A DNA stretch of 64,000 bases from Actinomadura sp. J1-007 (lineage in GTDB: Bacteria; Actinomycetota; Actinomycetes; Streptosporangiales; Streptosporangiaceae). Where the stretch lies: contig NZ_WING01000001.1 in the NCBI RefSeq assembly GCF_009793335.1, forward strand, positions 310,001-374,000, in the 5' to 3' direction. The notes under the pieces are model-generated. The model searched no databases. It was not told the origin of the DNA and was given only the letters and a program-made list of their open reading frames with translations. Position 1 is the first letter of the stretch, and each line of letters begins with the position of its first letter. Positions 24,242 to 32,085 of this stretch are shown in pieces. Position numbers and translations under genes: made by a program.

Positions 24242-25637
24242 CCGTCCAGCATAAGAACCCGGCGCGCGGGACGCGGCGCGGCGCGAGAAGAGCCAGCGGC
24301 ACGACGGCCGCCATGACCGCCGCGCCGGCCGCGAAACCGAGCGCGAAACCGGGCTCGGTGGGCTGCCCGGCGGTCACCGACGCCGCGACGATCACGGCGC
24401 TGGTCTGCGTGCCGAGGGACGCGCCGACCGTGCGGACCAGCGTGTTGACGCCCGTGGCGACGCCCGTCCCGTTCGCGGGGACGGCGGCGACGACGAGGTT
24501 CGCCACCGCCGCGTAGGCGAACCCGAGGCCGACCCCGCGCGCGAGCCCGCCCGCGTAAAGCTGCCACATCTGGCCGTGCCGGACGGCGACGAACGCGTAC
24601 CCGGCGGCGGTCAGCACCGCGCCCGCGAGCAGGACGGCGCGCGACCCGATCCGGCGGTCGAGGAGCCCGGCCGACATCCCGGCCGCGGTCATCCCGACGC
24701 TCGCGGGGAGCTGGAGCAGCGCCGCCTGCGTCGCCGTCCCGCCGAACCCGAACCCGTCCCGCACGGGGAGCTGGACGAGCAGCGGGAACAGCACGCCGCC
24801 CGCCATCAGCGCGTACCCGGCGAGCAGCGACGCCGCGTTGGCCGTCCAGACGCCCCGCCGCCGCATCAGCCGCAGATCGACGAGCGGCTCCGCGACGCGC
24901 GACTCGACCCGTACCCAGGCGAGCAGCAGGACGAGCGCCAGGCCGAGCAGCGCGAGCACGCCGCCGGAACTCCAGCCCCAGTCCATCCCCTGCGTGAGCG
25001 CGGTCAGCGCCGCGACGAGCCACCCCGCGAACAGCACCGCGCCCCACCAGTCGACGCGCGCGCCCGCGCGAGGCGGCGATCGCGGAACGATCCACCACGC
25101 CGCGACGGTCCCGGGAACGAGCCCGGCCACCGGCACCCACAGCAGCCACCGCCACCCGAGCTGGTCGATGATCGGACCGGCCATGCACCACGACAGCGCC
25201 CCGCCGAGCCCGAGCATGGACGACATGAGTCCCACCGCGGACGCGGTCCGTTCGGGCGGGAACACCTCCCGGATGACCGTGTACGCCAGCGGGAACACGC
25301 CGCCGCCGACCCCGCCGACGGCCCGTCCCGCGAGCATCAGGGGCAGCGTGGAGGCCGCCGCCGCGAGGACCGTCCCGGCCGTCGCGACCAGCAGCACGGC
25401 CAGCATCACGCGGCGGGGCCCGTACAGGTCGCCGAGCCGTCCCACCACGGGCGTCGCGACGGCCGCGGACAGCGTCATCGAGGTCAGCGCCCAGGCCGCC
25501 CCGCTCGGCGTCGTGTGCAGCCCGCGCTGCAACAGCGGCAGCGCCGGGGTGACGACGGCCATGGACAGCGAGTACGCCATCACGCCGAGGAACGCCAGCA
25601 GCGGCACGAGCCCCCGCCCACCACCGCGCCCCGCCAC
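24126..25637 (-). CDS. MFS drug-efflux-type transporter
   Basis: About 14 transmembrane segments over 503 residues, as in the DHA2 (EmrB/QacA) group. Motifs: GRLGDLYGPRRVM (the GxLaDrxGrkxxl loop between helices 2 and 3), then GVGGGVFPLAYTVI, and LSWCMAGPIIDQLGWRWLLWV, the motif C region. The likely substrate is a hydrophobic drug. The GTG at 25637 is preceded by GGAGGG at 9 nt; the frame stays open upstream of that only through non-coding repeats. The stop at 24126 lies 116 bp inside the kinase gene, an unusually long overlap that may reflect one more lost base near 24250. Confidence 0.8.
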   Translation of the reverse strand: MAGRGGGRGLVPLLAFLGVMAYSLSMAVVTPALPLLQRGLHTTPSGAAWALTSMTLSAAVATPVVGRLGDLYGPRRVMLAVLLVATAGTVLAAAASTLPLMLAGRAVGGVGGGVFPLAYTVIREVFPPERTASAVGLMSSMLGLGGALSWCMAGPIIDQLGWRWLLWVPVAGLVPGTVAAWWIVPRSPPRAGARVDWWGAVLFAGWLVAALTALTQGMDWGWSSGGVLALLGLALVLLLAWVRVESRVAEPLVDLRLMRRRGVWTANAASLLAGYALMAGGVLFPLLVQLPVRDGFGFGGTATQAALLQLPASVGMTAAGMSAGLLDRRIGSRAVLLAGAVLTAAGYAFVAVRHGQMWQLYAGGLARGVGLGFAYAAVANLVVAAVPANGTGVATGVNTLVRTVGASLGTQTSAVIVAASVTAGQPTEPGFALGFAAGAAVMAAVVPLALLAPRRVPRAGFLCWTGGRDAPTTPMAGRARPGRCRRPGRRRARRGRHPAGGPP

Positions 25638-25727
25638 CGTCCCCGCCCTCCACACTCCGCGCCCCAACCATCCCACACCCCCACAAACCCACCCCCGAAA
25701 CAGCACGAAGGCGCGCCGCAAGCGCCG

Positions 25728-26140
25728 GTACACAGCGACACGCCAGGCCGACACACGGAAACGGCGCGACAGCGCACGAACGCGGCGCACACGACCAGTG
25801 CGAGGAAACAAGGCGCGGGAACGGCATGCCGCAGCGTGCGCGAACGGCGCGAAGACGCGGCGCACGGAAACGGCGCGCGGGAACGGCGCGGCAGCGTCCG
25901 GACGCGGCACACACGACCGATGCGAGGAAACGACAGGCGAGAACGGCATACGGCGATGCGCGGGAACGGCGCGGCGGCGCGCGGACGCGGCGGACACGAC
26001 CGGTGCGGGGAAACGACGCGCGGGAACGGCATGTGGCGGCGTGCGGGACCGCGCGAAGGGGCGGCGCGAAGGAGCGGTGCGGGAACGGCGCGCCGGGGTG
26101 TGAGGCCGGTGCGCACGACCGGTGCGCACGACCGGTGCGC
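25728..26140. repeat. degenerate repeat field
   Basis: About 410 bp of imperfect direct repeats. Recurring blocks are ACACGACCRGTGCGRGGAAA (three copies starting 25789, 25911 and 25994), variants of GCGCGGGAACGGCATG, of GGAAACGGCGCG and of CGCACGACCGGTG (two in tandem near 26108). Spacing varies (122 and 83 bp), so it is a mosaic of short modules. It stands between the MFS gene and the HEPN gene. Open frames across it encode only Arg/Pro/Ala-rich low-complexity peptides and I do not believe they are genes. Confidence 0.6.
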
Positions 26141-26315
26141 GGGGCGGTGGGGTGGGGGACGTGGTGGATCGCGCCGATGGGGGCGGCTCGGGGGGAGTGC
26201 GTCCCATCGGCGCGATCGTCTCGGGGTGCGCATGGTGCCGGGGTGCCGCGCCGCCTTGGGAGGTGGGCGGCGGGGTCGGGCGGGCGGTCCTTCTTCGGGC
26301 CCGCCCGGGGGCGGG

Positions 26316-26846
26316 TCAGCTTGCGCGGGTGTCGGGGATGGGCAGGGTCGGCTGGCTGGTGACGCCGAGGGTGTCCTCGACGAGGGAGACGAAGACCTCG
26401 GCGTCGTGCACGAGTTCCTCGGCCTCGCGCGCGGTGACGGCGCGGGGCAGGCCCGCCTCGGCGGCGGCGCGCTTGTCGGCGCCGGCGGCGAAGAACGCGG
26501 CCCACTCCCGCAGCGCGGGGTCGGCCTCGGGCAGCAGCACCCAGACGCTGCGGGGACGGCCGCGGCGGTGCGTCTCCACGGGCTCCTTGGACGCGAGGAC
26601 GGCCGCGGCCGCGCGCAGGGCGGCTAGGTGCGCGCACACGTAGCGGACGGCGGGCGAGGTCGCCTCGGCGGCCTCGGCCAGCCCCATCCGCGCCGCGTGC
26701 AACTGCCCGACGGCCGTGTGGGCCGGGCGGGGCGCCGGGTGCGGCCTCGGCCGCGGGCTCGGCAGCGCCGACGAGTGGACCGCCGACGAGACGGCGGACG
26801 GGTGAACGGCGGAGTGTGCTCCGCGCGGGGCCATCGTTGCGGACAT
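26316..26846 (-). CDS. SAV_6107-family HEPN domain protein
   Basis: A 176-residue protein whose core matches the actinobacterial SAV_6107-type HEPN family as I remember it: AEAAEATSPAVRYVCAHLAALR, AAAVLASKEPVE, SVWVLLPEADPALREWAAFF and an Asp/Glu-rich helix AREAEELVHDAEVFV. HEPN folds are helical and often act as RNases or their partners in toxin-antitoxin, abortive infection and repair settings; the classic Rx4-6H motif is not obvious here. The ATG at 26846 follows a very strong GGAAGGAGG by 5 nt. A perfect SOS box lies about 142 bp upstream. Confidence 0.8.
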   Translation of the reverse strand: MSATMAPRGAHSAVHPSAVSSAVHSSALPSPRPRPHPAPRPAHTAVGQLHAARMGLAEAAEATSPAVRYVCAHLAALRAAAAVLASKEPVETHRRGRPRSVWVLLPEADPALREWAAFFAAGADKRAAAEAGLPRAVTAREAEELVHDAEVFVSLVEDTLGVTSQPTLPIPDTRAS

Positions 26847-26987
26847 GACTGCCTCCTTCCGGGGCTCGGGCCGGCCGGGCGGAGAGCTTCCCCTCACTCC
26901 GCCCGGCCGTCCGTCCCGCCGGGCCTTCGCGCGTAACGGCCGCGGCGGGGACGTCGCCCTGGCACGGGCCGCGAGTCCCGCACCACG

Positions 26988-27003
26988 TCGAACATAAGTT
27001 CGA
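26988..27003 (-). promoter_or_regulatory. LexA operator (SOS box)
   Basis: TCGAACATAAGTTCGA, an exact match to the actinobacterial/mycobacterial SOS box TCGAAC-N4-GTTCGA. On the minus strand its centre contains TATGTT, a plausible -10 element, with GTTTAC upstream at about -35. LexA bound here would cover the promoter of the HEPN gene. Confidence 0.8.
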
Positions 27004-27040
27004 CGCATTCACAGTAAACCGTCCTGACGGCGATTCGTCA

Positions 27041-27056
27041 ACGTGTTCGAACACGT
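27041..27056. promoter_or_regulatory. 16-bp perfect palindrome
   Basis: ACGTGTTCGAACACGT, a perfect palindrome in the region between the HEPN gene and the LysR gene, about 40 bp from the SOS box. It contains GTTCGAAC, the SOS half-sites in the wrong order, so it is not itself a LexA box. Protein bound is unknown. Confidence 0.5.
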
Positions 27057-27176
27057 GCCACCACCCTCGGCGATCACGACCATGATCGCGCAGGTCAGGG
27101 CCGTTTCCCCAGGGCAGCACGGGAGTCCGACATTCGGTCTCGGAAGCCGTCGAACGCGGAGCGGACGCCCTCCGGG

Positions 27177-28100
27177 TCAGCGGTACGCGTCGGGCAGCCA
27201 GTGCGGGGTGTCGGGGAGGGACGGAACGCTGAGGAGGGCGAGCATGCGGCGCAGCGCGGGCCTGCGGTTGCCCTTGTGCCAGGCCACGCACCACGGGGCC
27301 AGCGGAACGGGATCGACGAGCCGGATCCTCACCAGGCCGAAGTCGGGTTCGACCCTGATGCACGCCTCGCCCAGGGCGACGGCCTTCCGCTCGCGGCGAA
27401 CGATCTCGCCGTAGTGCCGGTGCCCGAGCGCGGGGTCGGTGAAGCGGATCGGGATGCCGAAGTGCCCGGCGAGCCCGCTCAGGTAGGCGCGGGCCTCGGT
27501 GGCGCCGCCCGGGTCGGGCATGGAGACGCCCGCCTCGCGCAGCTCGTCCGGACGCATCGTCCCGCGGGACGCGAGGGGGTGGTCGGCGCCGACGAACGCG
27601 TGCATCGGCTCGACGTGCACCAGGCGCTGCGCCAGCTCGGGCGGCCAGGGCCCCGGCAGGTCGCGGACCTGGCCGAACGCCGCGTCGATCTCCCCGTTCA
27701 GCAGCGCGGGCAGCGCGAGCGCGAAGCCCTGCCGCATGCCCGGCTCGATCCGCAGGCCGGGGTCGCGCTCGATCAGGTCCCGGACGATCCGCATGGGGCT
27801 GAACCGCTCGTCGTAGACGTCCACCCGGAGCCGCTCGCGGCTCTCGCGCACCGACTCCACGGCGGTGTCGAACGCGGAGAGCGCCTCCCTGGCGAGCGGC
27901 AGGAAGCGCCGCCCGGCGTCGGTCAGCGACACCCTGCGCGTGGTGCGTTCGAACAGCGGGGTTCCGAGCGCGTCCTCCAGCCTGCGCACGCGCTTGGACA
28001 GGGCCTGCTGGGTGAGGAACATCCGCTGGGCCGCACGCCCGAAGTGCATCAGCTCGGCGGCGGCCACGAAGGCGCGCAGACCGGGGAGGTCGACGTCCAT
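27177..28100 (-). CDS. LysR-family transcriptional regulator
   Basis: 307 residues: N-terminal winged helix (LRAFVAAAELMHFGRAAQRM, FLTQQALSKRVRRLEDALG, FERTTRRVSLTDAG) and a periplasmic-binding-protein-like effector domain. The ATG at 28100 (MDVDLPGLRAF) is the family start; TATCCT lies 6 nt upstream and no ribosome binding site is present, so the mRNA is probably leaderless. It is divergent from clpP with an 87-bp gap that holds an inverted repeat of the LysR type, so it may control clpP and itself. The effector cannot be told. Confidence 0.9.
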   Translation of the reverse strand: MDVDLPGLRAFVAAAELMHFGRAAQRMFLTQQALSKRVRRLEDALGTPLFERTTRRVSLTDAGRRFLPLAREALSAFDTAVESVRESRERLRVDVYDERFSPMRIVRDLIERDPGLRIEPGMRQGFALALPALLNGEIDAAFGQVRDLPGPWPPELAQRLVHVEPMHAFVGADHPLASRGTMRPDELREAGVSMPDPGGATEARAYLSGLAGHFGIPIRFTDPALGHRHYGEIVRRERKAVALGEACIRVEPDFGLVRIRLVDPVPLAPWCVAWHKGNRRPALRRMLALLSVPSLPDTPHWLPDAYR

Positions 28101-28111
28101 GCTTTCAGGAT

Positions 28112-28134
28112 ATTCACAACGCGGGGTTGTCAAT
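28112..28134. promoter_or_regulatory. LysR-type operator between lysR and clpP
   Basis: ATTCACAAC, a 5-bp spacer GCGGG, and GTTGTCAAT: 9-bp arms with one mismatch, in the intergenic region of a divergent LysR pair. On the minus strand TTGACA (28128-28133) is within it, so regulator binding would cover the lysR promoter. Confidence 0.55.
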
Positions 28135-28187
28135 CAGCGCCGAACGGCTGTTGGACACGGTCGCAGGCGCGCGGATTACCTGGGTCC

Positions 28188-28832
28188 ATGCCTTTCACTG
28201 ACGCGCCATTCACCCAGACGCCTTTCACCGACCTCGCCGGCGCGCCCATGGGCCGGACCGCCGAGGCCGAGCGCCCCACCGCCGACGCCGTCTTCGACCG
28301 GCTCCTCCGCCAGCGCATCATCTTCCTCGGCCAGGAGATCGACGACGCCATCGCCAACCGGATCTGCGGGGAGATCCTGCTGCTGTCCGCGGAGGACCGC
28401 CACCGCGACATCAACCTCTACATCAACTCGCCCGGCGGCTCCGTCATGGCGGGAATGGCCATCTTCGACGTGATGCAGTACGTCCCGAACGACGTCTCGA
28501 CGCTGTCGCTCGGCTTCTCCGCGTCGATGGGCCAGTTCCTGCTGTCGGCCGGGACGCCCGGCAAGCGCTACGCCCTCCCGCACACCCGCATCGTCATGCA
28601 CCAGGTGCTCGGCGGCATCGGCGGCACGGCGTCCGACATCAAGATCCAGGCCGACAACCTGCGCGAGACCAAGCGCACCATGCAGGAGCTGATCGCCGAG
28701 CACACGGGCCAGCCGGTCGAACGGATCGAGGCCGACTCCGACCGCGACCGCTGGTTCACGGCGCAGGAGGCCATGGAGTACGGGTTCGTCGACGAGGTCG
28801 TCCGCCACGCGCCGAACGTCGCCGCCACCTGA
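28188..28832 (+). CDS. clpP: ClpP-family serine protease, accessory copy
   Basis: Proteolytic subunit of a Clp protease, 214 residues. The core is intact: RIIFLGQEIDD, YINSPGGSV (oxyanion loop), catalytic Ser113 in SASMGQ, His138 in MHQVLGG and Asp187 in SDRDRW. The first 30 residues, with repeated PFTDxPFTQTPFTD, are unlike other ClpPs. MHQVLGG replaces the usual HQP-x-G. Because it stands alone, without tig, a second clpP or clpX, it is an additional paralogue and not the housekeeping clpP1P2. The divergent LysR gene may regulate it. Confidence 0.9.
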   Translation: MPFTDAPFTQTPFTDLAGAPMGRTAEAERPTADAVFDRLLRQRIIFLGQEIDDAIANRICGEILLLSAEDRHRDINLYINSPGGSVMAGMAIFDVMQYVPNDVSTLSLGFSASMGQFLLSAGTPGKRYALPHTRIVMHQVLGGIGGTASDIKIQADNLRETKRTMQELIAEHTGQPVERIEADSDRDRWFTAQEAMEYGFVDEVVRHAPNVAAT

Positions 28833-28859
28833 CGGCCCGCCCCGGCCCCCGCCCCGGCG

Positions 28860-29723
28860 CTACTTGGGGCGCCGCACGTGGACCGCGACGTTCGTCTTGA
28901 CGAGCTTCGGGAAGTACTCGGCGATGTGCATGGGCAGCCGCACGCAGCCGTGCGACGCCGGGTAGCGGGGGACGTCGAGCGCCCCGTGGAACGCGATCCC
29001 GCCGTTGAAGTAGATCGGGTTGTAGAGGCGCCCGAGCGGCGAGACCTCCCAGCCGGACGCGCGCCGGCCCGTGCGGAAGTCGCCCGTGCCGGTCGTCGCG
29101 TACCGGCAGCGGGCGACGGTCGCGCCGCGGTCCTTCGCGCAGTAGTACTCCCCCGAGCCGGACGACACGTGCGTGATGAGCGCCGGCTCGCCGCGCCGGT
29201 AGACGACGAGGTACTGGCGGCGCAGGTCGACGTCCACCCTGTCGGCCTCGCGCCGCTTCGCCACCGGCGCCGGACGTCTCGGCGCGTCGAGCGCGGCCCA
29301 CACGCGCTTGCCGACCGTCCCGCTCATCTTGAGGCGGTTGACGGCCTGGAACGCCCACACGGCGATCTGGGTGGACGTCCCGTACCTGCCGTCGGCGGGC
29401 CCCGGGTCGTAGTGCAGCGCCTTCAGGCGACGCTGGAGTTCCTTGACGTCCGCGCCCTTCGCGCCCGGCTTGAGCTTGCGCCTGACCTGGGGCGACGTCG
29501 GCGTTCCGGACGTGCCGGGCGCCGCGACGCCGGGGCCGCGCGGCTTGGAGGACGCGCCGCCCGACGGCCCGCCCGGCGCGCCGCCCGACGCTCCGCCGGA
29601 CGGCGCGGCGGACGTCCCGGGCGAGACGTCCGTTCCGGCGCTCCCCGCCGTCGACTCCTGGGTGCATCCCGCCACCAGGACTCCCGGAATCAGGATGGCG
29701 CCCGCCCATTTCCGTACGCCCAT
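28860..29723 (-). CDS. lipoprotein L,D-transpeptidase with peptidoglycan-binding domain
   Basis: Cell-wall cross-linking enzyme of 287 residues. N-terminal signal peptide with a lipobox (LVAGC, Cys near residue 19), a Ser/Gly/Pro-rich spacer of about 60 residues, a PG_binding_1 domain (VKELQRRLKALHYDPG, DGRYGTSTQIAVWAFQ), then a YkuD catalytic domain ending IAFHGALDVP and SHGCVRLPM, which holds the catalytic His and Cys. The ATG at 29723 has GAGGGAGA upstream. It is convergent with clpP at a distance of only 27 bp. Confidence 0.93.
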   Translation of the reverse strand: MGVRKWAGAILIPGVLVAGCTQESTAGSAGTDVSPGTSAAPSGGASGGAPGGPSGGASSKPRGPGVAAPGTSGTPTSPQVRRKLKPGAKGADVKELQRRLKALHYDPGPADGRYGTSTQIAVWAFQAVNRLKMSGTVGKRVWAALDAPRRPAPVAKRREADRVDVDLRRQYLVVYRRGEPALITHVSSGSGEYYCAKDRGATVARCRYATTGTGDFRTGRRASGWEVSPLGRLYNPIYFNGGIAFHGALDVPRYPASHGCVRLPMHIAEYFPKLVKTNVAVHVRRPK

Positions 29724-29780
29724 GGCTCTCCCTCGTCGCCGCGACCGCTCTCCACGCACACGCGGAGGATTTGGACACCA

Positions 29781-29786
29781 TAAAGT
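29781..29786 (+). promoter_or_regulatory. -10 element of a leaderless promoter for ybaK
   Basis: TAAAGT, 7 nt before the ATG at 29794. No Shine-Dalgarno sequence lies between them. Confidence 0.45.
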
Positions 29787-29793
29787 GCTTCCC

Positions 29794-30261
29794 ATGCATC
29801 CCAATGTCGAACGCGTGGCGAAAATCCTGAAGGAGTCGGGCGTGGCCGGGGAGATCGTGACGCTTCCCGCGTCCGCTCCGTCGGCGCGGGCGGCGGCGGA
29901 ACAGCTCGGCTGCGAGGTCGGCGCGATCGCGAACAGCCTGGTCTTCGAGGCCGACGGGGCGCCGCTGCTGGTCCTGACCAGCGGCGCGCACCGGGTCGAC
30001 ACCGAGCAGGTCGCGGCGCTCGTCGGCGCGGAGAAGGTGAAGCGGGCCACCCCCGACTTCGTCCGGGAGGCGACCGGCCAGACGATCGGCGGCGTGGCCC
30101 CCGTCGGCCATCCCGCGCCGATCCGTACGCTCGTGGACGTCTGGCTCGACAGGCACGAGGAGGTGTGGGCGGCGGGCGGCATCTCGCACACCGTGTTCCC
30201 CACCTCGTACACGGAACTGCTGCGGATCACGGGTGGGACCGCAGCGGAGGTTGGAGACTGA
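29794..30261 (+). CDS. ybaK: YbaK/EbsC-family aminoacyl-tRNA deacylase
   Basis: 155 residues. Members of the family remove the wrong amino acid from misacylated tRNA, chiefly Cys from tRNA(Pro). The core reads AAEQLGCEVGAIANSLVFE, LLVLTSGAHRVD, VKRATPDFVREATGQTIGGVAPVGH. It appears intact and is directly followed by an ArsC-type gene whose start codon abuts the stop codon. Exact tRNA substrate is inferred from the family only. Confidence 0.88.
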   Translation: MHPNVERVAKILKESGVAGEIVTLPASAPSARAAAEQLGCEVGAIANSLVFEADGAPLLVLTSGAHRVDTEQVAALVGAEKVKRATPDFVREATGQTIGGVAPVGHPAPIRTLVDVWLDRHEEVWAAGGISHTVFPTSYTELLRITGGTAAEVGD

Positions 30262-30627
30262 ATGGAGATCTGGCACAACCCGCGCTGCTCGAAGAGCCGT
30301 TCGGCGAAGGCCGCGCTGGACGAGGCGGGCGTCGCGTACACCGAGCGCCGCTACCTCGACGACCCGCCGAGCGCCGAGGAGCTCGACGCGGTGCTCACGA
30401 GGATCGGCGCGCAGCCCTGGGAGGTGGCGCGGCTGAACGAGCCCGTCGCCAAGGAACTGGGGCTGAAGGACCTCGGCCGCGACCCGGAGGCCGACCGGGC
30501 CCGGTGGATCGAGCTGATGGCCGCCAACCCGGTCCTGATCCAGCGGCCGATCGTGGTCCGCGAGGACGGCCGGGCGGTCGTCGCGCGCGATGCCGAATCG
30601 GTACGCCAGGCTCTCGACAGCGCCTGA
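30262..30627 (+). CDS. arsC: ArsC/Spx-type arsenate reductase-like protein
   Basis: 121 residues with the thioredoxin-like ArsC fold: active site HNPRCSKSRSA (catalytic Cys near residue 9), a cis-proline region RPIVV and a conserved Arg. Forms a two-gene unit with ybaK (no gap). No arsB, acr3 or arsR is near, so a role in arsenic resistance is not supported by context; it could equally be a general glutaredoxin-linked reductase. Confidence 0.82.
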   Translation: MEIWHNPRCSKSRSAKAALDEAGVAYTERRYLDDPPSAEELDAVLTRIGAQPWEVARLNEPVAKELGLKDLGRDPEADRARWIELMAANPVLIQRPIVVREDGRAVVARDAESVRQALDSA

Positions 30628-30765
30628 TGCGAGTGTGATTCTGGGGAACCGGGGATTTTCTGGAGCCGAGCCACGACGCTGGGTGCGGGACCGGGGCCGC
30701 GCCGATCGCGAAGGCCCGCGCGCGCGTCCGCGCGGTCCTACGGGACGTCCGGGAACGGAGGGGCG

Positions 30766-31635
30766 ATGACCGCTCAGATGCGCACCGGCCCGGCCGCGCG
30801 CGACCCGAACTTCCGGGGCATCGACCCGCCGGCGCTCAACCAGGTGATCAGGCAGCTCCAGGACGCCAACACCGCGATCAAGGGCTGGCTGAACGGGCAC
30901 CGGCCGCCGCCCGGCGTCTCGTCCGCCGGGTACCGGCAGGCCGACCAGGTCGCGCAGTGGGCCGCCGACCAGCTCGGGATGCTGACGCGGCGCTACAACT
31001 ACGCGGTCACCCACCCCGACGAGGGCGGCGGCGTCGACGCGCCTCCCCCGGCCCCGGCGCCCGGCTCGGGCGCGTCCGGCAACGGCGGCGGCTCCGGCCC
31101 CGCGAGGCGTCCCGCGCCGACGGCCCCGCGCCCGCGCAAGCAGACCCCGCGCAGGGAGCCGACGCCGAAGGGCGCCGGCGACCTCGGCAACTTCCCCGAC
31201 CGGCCGGCGGCGTTGAAGGCGGCCCGCACCGACGCGCTCGCCGTCGTCGCCGCGGTCCAGGACCGCAAGGCGATCCCCGAGTCGGTCTGGAAGCACCTCA
31301 AGGCCAACGCCGACGACCCCGACTACACCGAGAAGCTGTACGAGCGGCTCGGCCCCGCGGCCTCCGCCGACCTGCTGAAGGCCGCCCGGGGCGACGAGGC
31401 GCGCCTCAAGTCCGTCGAGGAGTCGCTCGGCACGGCCAGCCACCACCTGACCATGGACGCCAAGTGGCTGCGGGCGTTCCTCGCCGAGGCCGACCGGGCG
31501 GGCGTCCGCCCGGTGGCCGTGCAGGTCCTCAACGGTGCCGCCATGAGCGACCGCACGCGCGACGCGATCGCCGGGCTCCACCTCGGCTCGGCGCCCAAGG
31601 CGGCGATGGCCGGTGAGGGGAACGACGCGCGATGA
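30766..31635 (+). CDS. hypothetical protein with WXG100-like N-terminal domain
   Basis: 289 residues, not recognised as a named family. Residues 15-85 are predicted helical with a hairpin-like layout (ALNQVIRQLQDANTAIKGW then QVAQWAADQLGMLTRRYNYA), a Pro/Gly/Ser/Arg linker follows to about residue 140, and a helical C-terminal domain (residues 145-280) contains VWKHLKANADDPDYTEKLYE. No signal peptide and no membrane segment. The stop overlaps the start of the next gene (ATGA), so the two are made together. The layout resembles type VII secretion substrates of actinomycetes; this is inference, and no ESX gene is nearby. Confidence 0.65.
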   Translation: MTAQMRTGPAARDPNFRGIDPPALNQVIRQLQDANTAIKGWLNGHRPPPGVSSAGYRQADQVAQWAADQLGMLTRRYNYAVTHPDEGGGVDAPPPAPAPGSGASGNGGGSGPARRPAPTAPRPRKQTPRREPTPKGAGDLGNFPDRPAALKAARTDALAVVAAVQDRKAIPESVWKHLKANADDPDYTEKLYERLGPAASADLLKAARGDEARLKSVEESLGTASHHLTMDAKWLRAFLAEADRAGVRPVAVQVLNGAAMSDRTRDAIAGLHLGSAPKAAMAGEGNDAR

Positions 31636-31964
31636 CTCCCCCGCCGCCCCCGGGAACGCTCCCGCCGCCGCTCGACCCGGCCGCCGCCGCGAAGCTGGCG
31701 CCGACCGAGCAGCCCAACCCCGAGTACCGGCTGCTCTACCAGGCGTACGCGGACGCGTACGGCAGCATCGACAAGCTGCGCCGCGCGCTCGACGCGCCCG
31801 TCAAGACGCTCGGCGGCACCGACGCGTGGCTCGGGCCCGAAGCACGGCAGTGGAGCGGGCAGCTCGACGCCAACCGCGGCACGCTGCGCAAGGCGGCCGA
31901 CCGGATCCTCTGGGACATCTACGACCGGCTCAGCGCGACGCAGCGCACCATCGCCCGCGTCTGA
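31632..31964 (+). CDS. small helical protein, WXG100-like
   Basis: 110 residues: Pro-rich first 25, then two helices (LLYQAYADAYGSIDKLRRAL, then RQWSGQLDANRGTLRKAADRI). A central WLGPEARQWSGQL has the spacing of a WxG-like turn. The overlap ATGA with the preceding gene suggests a heterodimeric partner, as with EsxA/B-type pairs. Not assigned to a known family; the pairing is the main hint to function. Confidence 0.65.
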   Translation: MTPPPPPGTLPPPLDPAAAAKLAPTEQPNPEYRLLYQAYADAYGSIDKLRRALDAPVKTLGGTDAWLGPEARQWSGQLDANRGTLRKAADRILWDIYDRLSATQRTIARV

Positions 31965-32072
31965 ACGCCGCCCGCGCCCGTCCCCGCGGCGTCCGCGCCC
32001 GTCCGCGCGGCGGTCCCGGACCGGCGGGCGCGCGGTGACGCCCAGGCGGGCTCGGATGATCAGGAAACGGTC

Positions 32073-32078
32073 TAGTCT
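32073..32078 (+). promoter_or_regulatory. -10 element of a leaderless promoter
   Basis: TAGTCT, 7 nt before the GTG at 32086, with no ribosome binding site. Confidence 0.45.
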
Positions 32079-32085
32079 CTAGCGG

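Noticed and set aside
25728..26140. CRISPR array
   Set aside because: Repeats are not identical, spacing is irregular and no cas genes are near.
27041..27056. Second SOS box at the 16-bp palindrome
   Set aside because: The half-sites are in the order GTTCGAAC without a 4-bp spacer, which does not match the LexA consensus.
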